The notes under the pieces were generated by a model that worked only from the letters and a program-made list of their open reading frames with translations, did no database searches and was not told the DNA's origin. From positions 1 to 7,357 of the forward strand of contig CAZUAH010000663.1 of assembly GCA_964617665.1 (NCBI GenBank): DNA of 7,357 nucleotides. The letters run 5' to 3'. Made by a program: the position numbers and the translations under genes. Source of the stretch: JADHUC01 sp964617665 (GTDB lineage: Bacteria; Planctomycetota; Planctomycetia; Pirellulales; Pirellulaceae). Of this stretch, positions 1 through 6,000 are shown one piece after another. The first letter of the stretch is position 1. Each line of letters starts with the position of its first letter.

Positions 1-1352
1 TCGACGACGATTCCGCGAATGGGCGGTACCGTGATTGGCTTCGGCAGCACCTCGTAATGCATCAGACGGTCGCGCATCCACGCCGGATCGTAGATTCTCG
101 ATATCTCCCATGACTCAGGCTCGGCGTCGTCCTCAGATTCTTCAGCTATGTCTTTGGAATCGTTGCCAGGTTCGTCGGCGGCAAGGGCCTCACTCTCGTT
201 CGCACCCGTCAGGTGTCCCGCCACGCCGCCAATTGCTACGACCAAGAGCACGAGTAGGCCGGCCAGCCACGCAACGCTTCTGCGATCGCGTGTTTCAGCG
301 AAGCCAAGGATGCGTCGCACGCGACGGAGCGTCAAACCGCGTCGCCTGTCGCCGACGGCCGCAACCGCCAGCCGTGCGTTGTCGCCTTGCAGTCGAGCCG
401 CCTCGATCGCCGCGAGCCCCTCGGCCAGCGCGACGGGACTGCCACAAAACTGTGTCGCCAGATCGTCGCAACAGAGTTCTCGTTCGACACGAATACGGCG
501 GGAGAGCCACCAGACGGCCGGATGGTAGAACAGGAGTGTCTCGACGACGATCTGCAGGAGATTCAAAACGTAGTCGTAACGCCGGATGTGCGCCAATTCA
601 TGGGCCAGGATCGCGTCCCACTGGTCGGGTGAGAGTCCGGTTGCCAGCGAAGCGGGCACAATCAAAACGGGACGAAACGTTCCCAGAACCATTGGGACGC
701 CCGCTACTGCCGATTGCACAACGCGCACCGTGCGACGAATGCCCATTGTCGCAATCAATGTTTCCAACCGGTTCCCCAAACCCTTGTCCAGGATTGGCGT
801 GGCCGTGCGCAGGACGCGTCGTGCGAGGAGCCAGCCGCCAAACTGACGCAATGCGAGTGCGAGTACCCCGGCAAGCCAGAAAGGTGCGAACCACGCCGAC
901 AAGCGAGCCAGTCGCATGTCGATAGCACTCGTTACGGATGGCGTTGGCAATGTCGCGTTCGATTCTACTGCCGCAACTTCGATCGCTAGTGCTTCCGTTG
1001 TCGGTGCCGAATCGGCGACCGCCGTCGCTTCGTCTGGCGAGACCGGCATAGCAGCCTCTGCGCTGGACAGCGAAGCAGAATCCGACACCATCGCAGTGCC
1101 GGAGGCCTCGATCGCATCGGCGACGAGAGGCAATGGGGGCGGCGGGACCAGGATGTACGTGGCCAGCGGGGCTAGGGCCATCAGTAGCAGCGCCGCGTAC
1201 GCGACCGCGTATCGCGCGTGAGAACGAGATCGTAGACAGGCGAGCAACACCGCCGCGATCAAACCGATCAGCGCGAATTGCCACGATGAATGCAATAGGA
1301 TCCAGCCGAGATGCAGGCAGGCGTCGGATTCGAGCAGGTTATGGACACTCAT
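1..1352 (-). CDS. M56 family (BlaR1-like) membrane zinc metallopeptidase, C-terminus cut by window edge
   Basis: This is an open minus-strand frame of 450 complete codons that runs off position 1 without a stop. It has the BlaR1/MecR1-type layout. Predicted membrane segments lie near residues 16-40, 48-69, 151-175 and 359-378, with the peptidase region between the third and fourth. The zinc site is HELAH at 251-255, followed by ExxxD (ELCCD, Glu292), the pattern expected of gluzincins. A Pro/Ala/Ser/Glu-rich loop (about 70-145) separates segments 2 and 3. After the last membrane segment comes an acidic linker (about 385-415), then a stretch ending RGIVVD, which resembles the start of a carboxypeptidase-regulatory-like beta domain. 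No penicillin-binding sensor is visible in the part present. The start ATG at 1352 overlaps the repressor stop (ATGA) and is preceded by GGGAGG nine bases upstream, so translation is probably coupled. By family, it senses an envelope signal and triggers loss of the cognate repressor. The substrate and signal are unknown. Confidence 0.93.
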   Translation of the reverse strand, partial: MSVHNLLESDACLHLGWILLHSSWQFALIGLIAAVLLACLRSRSHARYAVAYAALLLMALAPLATYILVPPPPLPLVADAIEASGTAMVSDSASLSSAEAAMPVSPDEATAVADSAPTTEALAIEVAAVESNATLPTPSVTSAIDMRLARLSAWFAPFWLAGVLALALRQFGGWLLARRVLRTATPILDKGLGNRLETLIATMGIRRTVRVVQSAVAGVPMVLGTFRPVLIVPASLATGLSPDQWDAILAHELAHIRRYDYVLNLLQIVVETLLFYHPAVWWLSRRIRVERELCCDDLATQFCGSPVALAEGLAAIEAARLQGDNARLAVAAVGDRRRGLTLRRVRRILGFAETRDRRSVAWLAGLLVLLVVAIGGVAGHLTGANESEALAADEPGNDSKDIAEESEDDAEPESWEISRIYDPAWMRDRLMHYEVLPKPITVPPIRGIVV

Positions 1353-1747
1353 GACCGATATCCTCCCTTCTTCGCTTGGCGAATCAGGTCTTGTATCTCT
1401 TTGAGTTCCGATTCCGAAACGGCACCGGAAGAAATCGCGCATTGCACGAGGTCGGTCATTGCGCCGCCGAACAGCCGTTTGGCCACGTCTTCGACCACGC
1501 GGCGTTGCGTTGCCTCGCGCGAGACTGTTGCTCGATAGACCTGCGGGCGGACCGAAGTATCTCGCTCAAGAAAACCCTTCTCGTGAAGGACCTGGATCAT
1601 CTTGAGCGTCGTCGAGTAGCTCGTGTCCTTCCGCTCGGGCGAAGCGACGATGGTAGTGTGTGCGGCTCGGACAGTGCTGGGGCCTTGATCCCAAAACACT
1701 TCGAGTATTCGCAGTTCGACGTCAGTCGGGCGTGGCAACTTCTTCAT
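1349..1747 (-). CDS. BlaI/MecI/CopY family transcriptional repressor
   Basis: A 132-residue protein, the usual length for BlaI/MecI. It starts KKLPRPTDVELRILEVFW, the typical opening of this winged-helix family. A recognition region around DTSYSTTLKMIQVLHEKGFL (about 40-60) and the wing (RPQVYRA) follow. The C-terminal dimerisation part contains LFGGAMTDLVQ, a recognisable family motif. The reading frame is open further upstream to 1822, but that extension would run through the operators and promoter. The ATG at 1747 is therefore preferred, with a weak GAGAG seven bases before it. The gene overlaps the M56 peptidase gene by 4 bp, forming the classic repressor-peptidase operon. The three dyads just upstream indicate autoregulation. 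The repressor probably binds as a dimer and is released when the partner peptidase is activated. The regulated genes other than this operon cannot be seen here. Confidence 0.93.
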   Translation of the reverse strand: MKKLPRPTDVELRILEVFWDQGPSTVRAAHTTIVASPERKDTSYSTTLKMIQVLHEKGFLERDTSVRPQVYRATVSREATQRRVVEDVAKRLFGGAMTDLVQCAISSGAVSESELKEIQDLIRQAKKGGYRS

Positions 1748-1770
1748 TGCGGTACTCTCGTTGCAGTGAA

Positions 1771-1788
1771 TCACTAAGGCTTTAGTGA
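1771..1788. promoter_or_regulatory. BlaI-type operator 1 (best dyad)
   Basis: TCACTAAGGCTTTAGTGA has perfect 7-bp inverted arms (TCACTAA/TTAGTGA) around a 4-bp centre. It lies between the promoter -10 box and the repressor start, over the predicted transcription start. Its position, its symmetry and the two related copies upstream mark it as the main operator of the adjacent BlaI-type repressor. Confidence 0.8.
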
Positions 1789-1793
1789 AGTCG

Positions 1794-1822
1794 AGTGTAG
1801 CAGTCACTAAAGCCTTCGTCAA
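1794..1822 (-). promoter_or_regulatory. Sigma70-type promoter of the repressor-M56 operon
   Basis: On the minus strand there is a -35 box TTGACG (1822-1817, five of six consensus bases) and a -10 box TACACT (1799-1794, four of six), separated by exactly 17 bp. Transcription would start near 1787, giving a leader of about 40 nt to the repressor ATG at 1747. The -35 box and most of the spacer lie inside the second operator dyad, and the start point lies inside the first. That placement supports both the promoter call and repression by steric block. Confidence 0.75.
1804..1821. promoter_or_regulatory. BlaI-type operator 2 (over -35 box)
   Basis: TCACTAAAGCCTTCGTCA matches the reverse complement of operator 1 at 16 of 18 positions. 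One arm is perfect (TCACTAA) and the other is degenerate (TTCGTCA). It covers the promoter spacer and most of the -35 box. Centre-to-centre distance to operator 1 is 33 bp, about three helical turns. Confidence 0.75.
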
Positions 1823-1829
1823 TCAGGTT

Positions 1830-1847
1830 GCACGAAAGTCTTAGTGA
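1830..1847. promoter_or_regulatory. BlaI-type operator 3 (upstream of -35)
   Basis: GCACGAAAGTCTTAGTGA matches the same 18-bp operator pattern at 15 of 18 positions, with one perfect arm (TTAGTGA). It lies just upstream of the -35 box, 26 bp centre-to-centre from operator 2. It is probably an auxiliary, weaker site. Confidence 0.62.
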
Positions 1848-1953
1848 AATCTGGCGGAGCTTTGAAAGAGGGAGATGATCGGAAATCGGTGACTACGTGA
1901 CAGCAGGCGAGGTACTGGCTACTATCGTTCGTCATTCGGTTTTGTCAGTATGA

Positions 1954-1996
1954 TCGGCCTCCGAGCCAGTCGGGAAATGGTCGGCCTCGGAGGGCC
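1954..1996. repeat. Hairpin/short repeats downstream of the sigma gene
   Basis: CCTCCGAG (1958-1965) pairs perfectly with CTCGGAGG (1986-1993) across a 20-nt loop, and GGCC flanks both sides with one bulged base. The octamer TCGGCCTC also occurs twice as a direct repeat (1954-1961 and 1981-1988). The element lies about 30 bp after the sigma factor stop and before the repressor promoter. It may end the sigma transcript, but there is no T-tract, so a dispersed palindromic repeat is equally possible. The rest of 1848-2024 shows nothing else recognisable. Confidence 0.4.
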
Positions 1997-2024
1997 AACG
2001 TACAGAAGGAAGAGACGCGAGGTA

Positions 2025-2762
2025 CTACGTCAGGTTGGCAAAAAGGTCGCGCAGTTCCTGATCAATGTCTTCGTCGGATGTCACGGTTTGTGAGATCTCT
2101 TCGCGTAGAATCTCGCCGCAACGCCGTCGCAGGCGGTGCACGGCAACTTTCGCCGCGCCTTCGGTGGTATTCAGTTCTTCGGCAACGTCGCAATAGGCAG
2201 GGGGTTCTGATTCACCACCCAGGAAGGCTCTCAAAGTCTCAAACTGATCCTTCTTGCCTGCCTGTTCGAGCTCCTGCTCCAGTCGCCCGACCGCATTTTC
2301 CAGAACCGTCATCGCCCACCGGCGCTGAAAGATCACCTCGGGGGTGACTTCGTGTGACGGTTCCAGATGATATCGGTCTTCGCCGGAATTGAAGTCCAAC
2401 GATAACACTCGATGACCGCCTCCCCGTTTTGCCGTCTGCGCATCGCGCCGTTGATTGGCGACAAAGTTGTTGAAGGACGCCAACAAGAACGATCGGAAAC
2501 GGCCGCGTGCGGGGTCTGCCGCGCGGATCCGGTCCTTTTCGAGCAACTGAGCGAAGAAACCCTGGACCAGGTCCTGAGCCTCATCCGGTTGATAGCCGCG
2601 GCGGCGTACATAGGCGTACAATGGGTACCAATAGGCACTGCACAGCGTTGCCAACGCTTCGCGTGCGAGGGGCGACGATTCGCCGCCAGCCGCAGCAACA
2701 ACGCTCCAGTGCGTGGTCGCGAACGATTGACGTGACGAATGTGATCTGCCGGAGTGGGACAT
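2025..2762 (-). CDS. ECF-subfamily RNA polymerase sigma factor (planctomycete type, kinase-linked)
   Basis: A 245-residue sigma factor that would direct RNA polymerase to a specific set of promoters. The N-terminus contains FATTHWSVV, an opening common in planctomycete ECF sigmas. Region 2 spans about residues 40-110, including YWYPLYAYVRRRGY, EAQDLVQGFF and the DNA-melting stretch FRSFLLASFNNFVANQRRDA. A linker with PEVIFQRRWA follows. Region 4 spans about 175-223, with a helix-turn-helix around DVAEELNTTEGAAKVAVHRLRRR. A short acidic tail follows and no anti-sigma gene is adjacent. The ATG at 2762 was chosen over a TTG four codons upstream; neither has a clear ribosome-binding site. The gene is divergent from a Ser/Thr kinase. 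ECF groups linked to such kinases are known in planctomycetes, and the kinase is thought to take the place of an anti-sigma factor. That this kinase phosphorylates or controls this sigma is inference. Confidence 0.93.
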   Translation of the reverse strand: MSHSGRSHSSRQSFATTHWSVVAAAGGESSPLAREALATLCSAYWYPLYAYVRRRGYQPDEAQDLVQGFFAQLLEKDRIRAADPARGRFRSFLLASFNNFVANQRRDAQTAKRGGGHRVLSLDFNSGEDRYHLEPSHEVTPEVIFQRRWAMTVLENAVGRLEQELEQAGKKDQFETLRAFLGGESEPPAYCDVAEELNTTEGAAKVAVHRLRRRCGEILREEISQTVTSDEDIDQELRDLFANLT

Positions 2763-2796
2763 GTCAAAGCCCAAGCTGTCGGTTTCGAGGCAATTA

Positions 2797-2828
2797 TCTG
2801 TAACCTATCTTGCCCGTTGGGTTACAGA
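2797..2828. promoter_or_regulatory. Divergent promoter dyad with TGTAACC arms
   Basis: TCTGTAACC (2797-2805) and GGTTACAGA (2820-2828) form a perfect 9-bp inverted repeat around 14 bp, in the middle of the 95-bp gap between the sigma and kinase starts. Each arm contains TGTAACC, which resembles the 'AAC' -35 element of many ECF promoters. If each arm is a -35 box, the start points fall about 25-30 nt before each ATG. No convincing -10 box is seen, so a regulator-binding dyad is the alternative. Confidence 0.5.
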
Positions 2829-2857
2829 AAGATGGCCAAACGTTCTATCATCTAGGA

Positions 2858-5224
2858 ATGCCGACCGTGTCTGACACTCGCCGATGTGCCCATTGCCGAT
2901 CTCCGCTACCGGCAGACGCACCACAAGGGATTTGTCCCAAGTGCGTGATGCACATGGCCTTAGGCGAAGACAATGGGAGTCCGCCAGCGGCCGATGTCAC
3001 CAAGTCGCACCTGCCGGGTTCCCGCTTCCAACCACCGGCCGTGGAGGAACTGGCTCCTCATTTCCCACAATTGGAGATCCAACAGCTCTTGGGATGCGGC
3101 GGCATGGGAGCCGTCTACAAGGCCCGACAAACGTCGCTTGATCGCTCTGTGGCTTTGAAAGTCCTGCCGCCGGCCCCGGACCGCGACCCGGCATTTGCCG
3201 AACGCTTTGCGCGCGAGGCTCGGGCACTAGCGAAACTGGCCCATCCGAATGTGGTCATGGTTTTTGAGTTCGGCGAGGTGGGCGAATACTACTATCTCGC
3301 GATGGAGTACGTGGATGGAGTCGACTTGCGGCGCACGATTCGAGCCGGAACCCTCAAGCCGCGAGAAGCCCTGACGATAGTCCCGCAGATCTGTGAAGCT
3401 TTGCAATACGCTCATGACAATGGCGTGGTGCATCGGGACATCAAGCCGGAGAACATCCTGCTGGGCAAAGATGGCCGAGTGAAGATTGCCGATTTCGGTT
3501 TGGCCAAGTTGCTTGTACCAACGTCTGAGCAAATGGCTCTGACCGGCACGCAGCAGGTCATGGGCACGCCTCACTACATGGCCCCCGAGCAATTGGAGAA
3601 GCCTACCGAGGTCGATCACCGGGCGGATATCTACTCTCTGGGCGTCGTTTTCTATGAACTGTTGACCGGCGAACTACCCCTGGGGCAGTTTGCCCCGCCC
3701 TCCCAGAAAGCAAACGTTGGCGCCGGCCTGGACAGCGTAGTAATGCGGTCTTTGGCCAAGGAGCCCGAGCGTCGATACCAACACGCGAGCGATGTCAAGT
3801 CGGCGGTCGAAGCCTGTTCGCCCTACGAAAAAGCAAGACAAGAGCCGAGCGGTCACACGGCCATTCCTTCCCGTAAAGACCGCCCGTTGACGCTGCCGTT
3901 TGCGATCCGCAGTTTCTACCAGGGTTTTGAGACTTGGCAGCACGCGTTCGGAATCATGAGCTATGACGGGCTGGCGGTCACGCTGGAATTCGAGATCCGC
4001 TACGCTTTCACCGGTGCTGTCCGATCTGGCCCCCATACCGTTTCCGTTCCCGTCGACGAAATCGCTTCGCTTCGACTGCGGCAATGGTGGTTCAATTTAC
4101 CGATACTCGTCCTCCAAACAGACACAATGCAAAGCGTGTCGGAGATTCCCAAGAGCCGTCAGGGAAAGGTTGTATTCCGTATTGCACTATCGGATTTCCA
4201 AACGGCGAAGCGATTCGTTGATACGGTGAATCGAGATCTGTTTGGCGAACCGCCGGCGCAAGAAGAATCGGCGATCGGCACTGCTGCTTCTTCGAGCGAA
4301 AGTGCAGCCACCAGCGAAACGCCTTCCGCACGAGACGTGGAAGGCGATCTCGCCATCGCGCGGCATCAAGTCCGCGGGCCAGCGAAGGGGTTGCAGGTTG
4401 TTGGCTGGCTGAACTGCATCCTGGGTATTGTTGCTGTCTTGGCGGGTATTGGGGCGTTTGTGACGTGGTTTTCGCCACCTGGGGTCACGGGCATGCCGAA
4501 CGCGGAATACCGGATAGACTCGGAAGCACTATGGATTCCTCTGCTTGGGATTGCCGGCTTCACCACCTGGGCCGCAATGCACGTGGCGTTCGGGGTTGGC
4601 ACATTGGTAGCGTCTGCCAGGGCACGAGAGCTCAGGGGATATGGATTGACATGGGGAGTGGTCGCCTTGTCGGCGCTGCCCATTCACGTGGGCTGGATCG
4701 TGGGGCTGCCGGTGGCAATCTGGGCGTGGGCCGTCCTGCAGCATAGCGCTGTGCGGCAAGCGTTCAGAGTCCAGGCACGGCGTGATCAGGAAGAGATTCG
4801 AAATGCCGCCGCCGACTTGGCTCAAGCGTCGGCGCTTCCACCGAAACCCACGGCCCCAACCGAGCTAAAGGCAAGTGCCGGGCGTAAACTCAAGGGGCCG
4901 GCGATTAACCTCTTGGTTTTCAGCAGCATCAATCTGGCAACTTCGGTTCTATTCGTCGTGGCCATTTTTGCTGCCTATCGAACACCCGCGTCAAACATTC
5001 TCATTTTGCTCGCAGCCGGAGTGATGGCGTTGTGTGGCATGGCGATTCTGTTCGGTGCGATTCAGATGCTTCGAATGCGATGGTATTCGAGCGCAATGTT
5101 AGCCGGCATCGTTGCGCTCCTTCCCAACGGCCCTGCATGGCCGCTGACCCTAATCTTCGGAATTCTGGCCTTGGTAATGCTGAACCGGAACGAAGTCCGT
5201 CAAGCATTTGCCGTCGCAGACTGA
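2858..5224 (+). CDS. Membrane-anchored Hanks-type Ser/Thr protein kinase
   Basis: A 788-residue kinase. The N-terminus has a zinc-ribbon-like pair of CxxC motifs (Cys10/13 and Cys26/29). The kinase domain (about 72-319) has every key element: the glycine loop GCGGMGAVY (79-87), Lys101 in VALK, Glu120 of helix C, HRDIKPEN (192-199, catalytic Asp194), DFG (212-214) and APE (242-244). It should therefore be catalytically active. Residues about 346-462 form a beta-rich, PH-like region that ends in an amphipathic helix. A Ser/Ala/Glu-rich linker follows, then about six to seven membrane segments between 510 and 776. This membrane part is two tandem copies: each opens with [RK]GPA and closes with VRQAF (632-636 and 780-784). 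The ATG at 2858 was preferred over an in-frame TTG at 2810, which lies inside the promoter dyad. AGGA sits almost against the ATG, so the ribosome site is poor. Divergence from an ECF sigma gene suggests it controls that sigma; targets and signal are unknown. Confidence 0.95.
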   Translation: MPTVSDTRRCAHCRSPLPADAPQGICPKCVMHMALGEDNGSPPAADVTKSHLPGSRFQPPAVEELAPHFPQLEIQQLLGCGGMGAVYKARQTSLDRSVALKVLPPAPDRDPAFAERFAREARALAKLAHPNVVMVFEFGEVGEYYYLAMEYVDGVDLRRTIRAGTLKPREALTIVPQICEALQYAHDNGVVHRDIKPENILLGKDGRVKIADFGLAKLLVPTSEQMALTGTQQVMGTPHYMAPEQLEKPTEVDHRADIYSLGVVFYELLTGELPLGQFAPPSQKANVGAGLDSVVMRSLAKEPERRYQHASDVKSAVEACSPYEKARQEPSGHTAIPSRKDRPLTLPFAIRSFYQGFETWQHAFGIMSYDGLAVTLEFEIRYAFTGAVRSGPHTVSVPVDEIASLRLRQWWFNLPILVLQTDTMQSVSEIPKSRQGKVVFRIALSDFQTAKRFVDTVNRDLFGEPPAQEESAIGTAASSSESAATSETPSARDVEGDLAIARHQVRGPAKGLQVVGWLNCILGIVAVLAGIGAFVTWFSPPGVTGMPNAEYRIDSEALWIPLLGIAGFTTWAAMHVAFGVGTLVASARARELRGYGLTWGVVALSALPIHVGWIVGLPVAIWAWAVLQHSAVRQAFRVQARRDQEEIRNAAADLAQASALPPKPTAPTELKASAGRKLKGPAINLLVFSSINLATSVLFVVAIFAAYRTPASNILILLAAGVMALCGMAILFGAIQMLRMRWYSSAMLAGIVALLPNGPAWPLTLIFGILALVMLNRNEVRQAFAVAD

Positions 5225-5242
5225 CGCTGTCCGTGTGAGAAA

Positions 5243-5274
5243 TGTACGCTATTTTGTACAGCGCCACTTTGGCG
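5243..5274. terminator. Hairpins just after the kinase stop, possible terminator
   Basis: TGTAC (5243-5247) can pair with GTACA (5256-5260), and CGCCA (5262-5266) with TGGCG (5270-5274). CGCTGT right after the stop (5225-5230) can alternatively pair with ACAGCG (5258-5263). These compact structures begin within about 20 nt of the kinase stop and fit a transcript end. No strong T-tract follows, so the call is tentative. Confidence 0.35.
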
Positions 5275-5302
5275 TGGTTTGCCGAGAACAGAAGCACGAC
5301 GG

Positions 5303-5351
5303 GCAGGGAGTGAGTCTGGCCGTAAGTGCCTTACTCGCTTGCGCTTCCTGC
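5303..5351. repeat. Long imperfect hairpin between convergent genes
   Basis: GAGTGAG (5308-5314) pairs with CTTACTC (5330-5336) using one G-U pair. The stem can be extended after an internal bulge by GCAGG (5303-5307) with CCTGC (5347-5351). It lies in the gap between the kinase end and the Hint-remnant end on the opposite strand. It may be a two-way transcript end or a copy of a dispersed genomic repeat; a single copy cannot decide this. Confidence 0.35.
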
Positions 5352-5373
5352 TTGATTGGCAAAGAAAATGGCG

Positions 5374-5531
5374 CTATCCAACGACGGTATGGTAGCCCGG
5401 CAGGACAACCGCCGTGGATTGACGCAACAAGCCGTCGTGAACCATCAGAGGCTTCTCGCCGATGAAATACGTGTGAAAGTCGCCGACGATCAGGTTGTTA
5501 TCCGCGGTCATGCGGCAAAGCTGGAAGAGCA
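5374..5531 (-). pseudogene. Remnant: C-terminal end of a Hint/intein-type (polymorphic-toxin-like) protein
   Basis: The minus-strand reading ending at the TAG at 5374 contains NNLIVGDFHTYFIGEK, then LMVHDG, and finishes STAVVLPGYHTVVG. The 'N-L-x-V-x-x-F-H-T-Y-F-V/I-G' block followed by 'VHD' is the hallmark of the last strands of Hint domains, the self-processing fold found in inteins and in pretoxin proteins of polymorphic toxin systems. Everything upstream that a Hint protein needs is missing: no N-terminal catalytic Cys block and no large carrier protein. The same frame stays open to 5646, but that part overlaps the neighbouring gene and does not read like a Hint domain. The recognisable piece begins almost exactly where the upstream gene stops (5532). 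It is therefore probably a leftover 3' end from a deletion or cassette replacement. Alternatively it could be a very short expressed peptide, which is less likely because no start fits. Confidence 0.68.
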
Positions 5532-5963
5532 TCAGGCGATTGGCGGCTCTCGTGTATCGAAATGATCCAGGATCGCTCTCAATGCAGCCTCCCATTGACC
5601 CAGCGACTCTTTGGTGTAGCCAACGGGTGCCGTGTTGTATGACCAAACGCCACCAAAAAAGCCACGCTGCAGTGGCGGAAAGTCAATCAAAACTAAGTCA
5701 TGGCTACCAAAAGGCACAAGCGGACGTGCCGATCGAGCGTTGTGTTTCATCCTCCATGGTCGCCCCCATCTGAAGTTGCAGTGCTCTACATCTGCGTTGA
5801 TCACATCCGTGCCCCATCGTAGCGTTAGCGTGCAGTTGGCGAGTTCAACCACAGGCAAGCTGGCGCGGGACGCCAGCATCAATGGCCCCTTCCGCCAAAG
5901 ATCGAACAAGTCGTCAGGAATCTGCTCGATCAATGGTCCAACTTCAGAAGTGCTTTCATCCAT
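5532..5963 (-). CDS. Hypothetical protein, possibly an immunity-type protein
   Basis: A 143-residue soluble protein that I do not recognise. It has no signal peptide and no membrane segment. It is rich in Trp and aromatic residues, with a beta-rich middle (ELANCTLTLRWGTDVINADV), a motif HDLVLIDFPP, and a C-terminal helix (ESLGQWEAALRAILDHF). The composition and the globular pattern of hydrophobic residues argue for a real gene. The ATG at 5963 has no clear ribosome-binding site; an in-frame stop a few codons upstream leaves little room for a longer start. The gene sits directly upstream of a Hint-domain remnant and just after a large folded element. In planctomycete polymorphic-toxin loci, small acidic soluble proteins beside Hint proteins are often immunity proteins. 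That role is inferred here from neighbourhood only. Confidence 0.72.
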   Translation of the reverse strand: MDESTSEVGPLIEQIPDDLFDLWRKGPLMLASRASLPVVELANCTLTLRWGTDVINADVEHCNFRWGRPWRMKHNARSARPLVPFGSHDLVLIDFPPLQRGFFGGVWSYNTAPVGYTKESLGQWEAALRAILDHFDTREPPIA

Positions 5964-6000
5964 GCTGTGTGACCACAGTCAGTCGGATAAAAAACGTCAA

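Noticed and set aside
35..925. Long plus-strand open frame of 296 codons
   Set aside because: It is antisense to the M56 peptidase, whose HELAH and ELCCD motifs and membrane segments are on the minus strand. Its Arg/Pro-rich translation has no domain-like pattern.
598..1284. Minus-strand frame of 228 codons overlapping the M56 gene
   Set aside because: It is a shifted frame of the same strand; the real frame starts at 1352 and carries the zinc motifs.
1748..1822. Longer start for the BlaI-type repressor
   Set aside because: The extension would encode protein through the operator dyads and the promoter. The family's normal N-terminus begins at the ATG at 1747.
2810..2857. TTG start giving a kinase 16 residues longer
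   Set aside because: It lies inside the promoter dyad, has no ribosome-binding site, and adds residues not typical of these kinases.
3227..3619. Minus-strand open frame inside the kinase gene
   Set aside because: It is a shadow of the kinase catalytic core, whose HRD, DFG and APE motifs are on the plus strand.
5965..5978. Short dyad CTGTG-TGAC-CACAG before the 143-aa gene as an operator
   Set aside because: The arms are only 5 bp, there is a single copy, and no regulator or promoter is linked to it. This is within chance expectation.
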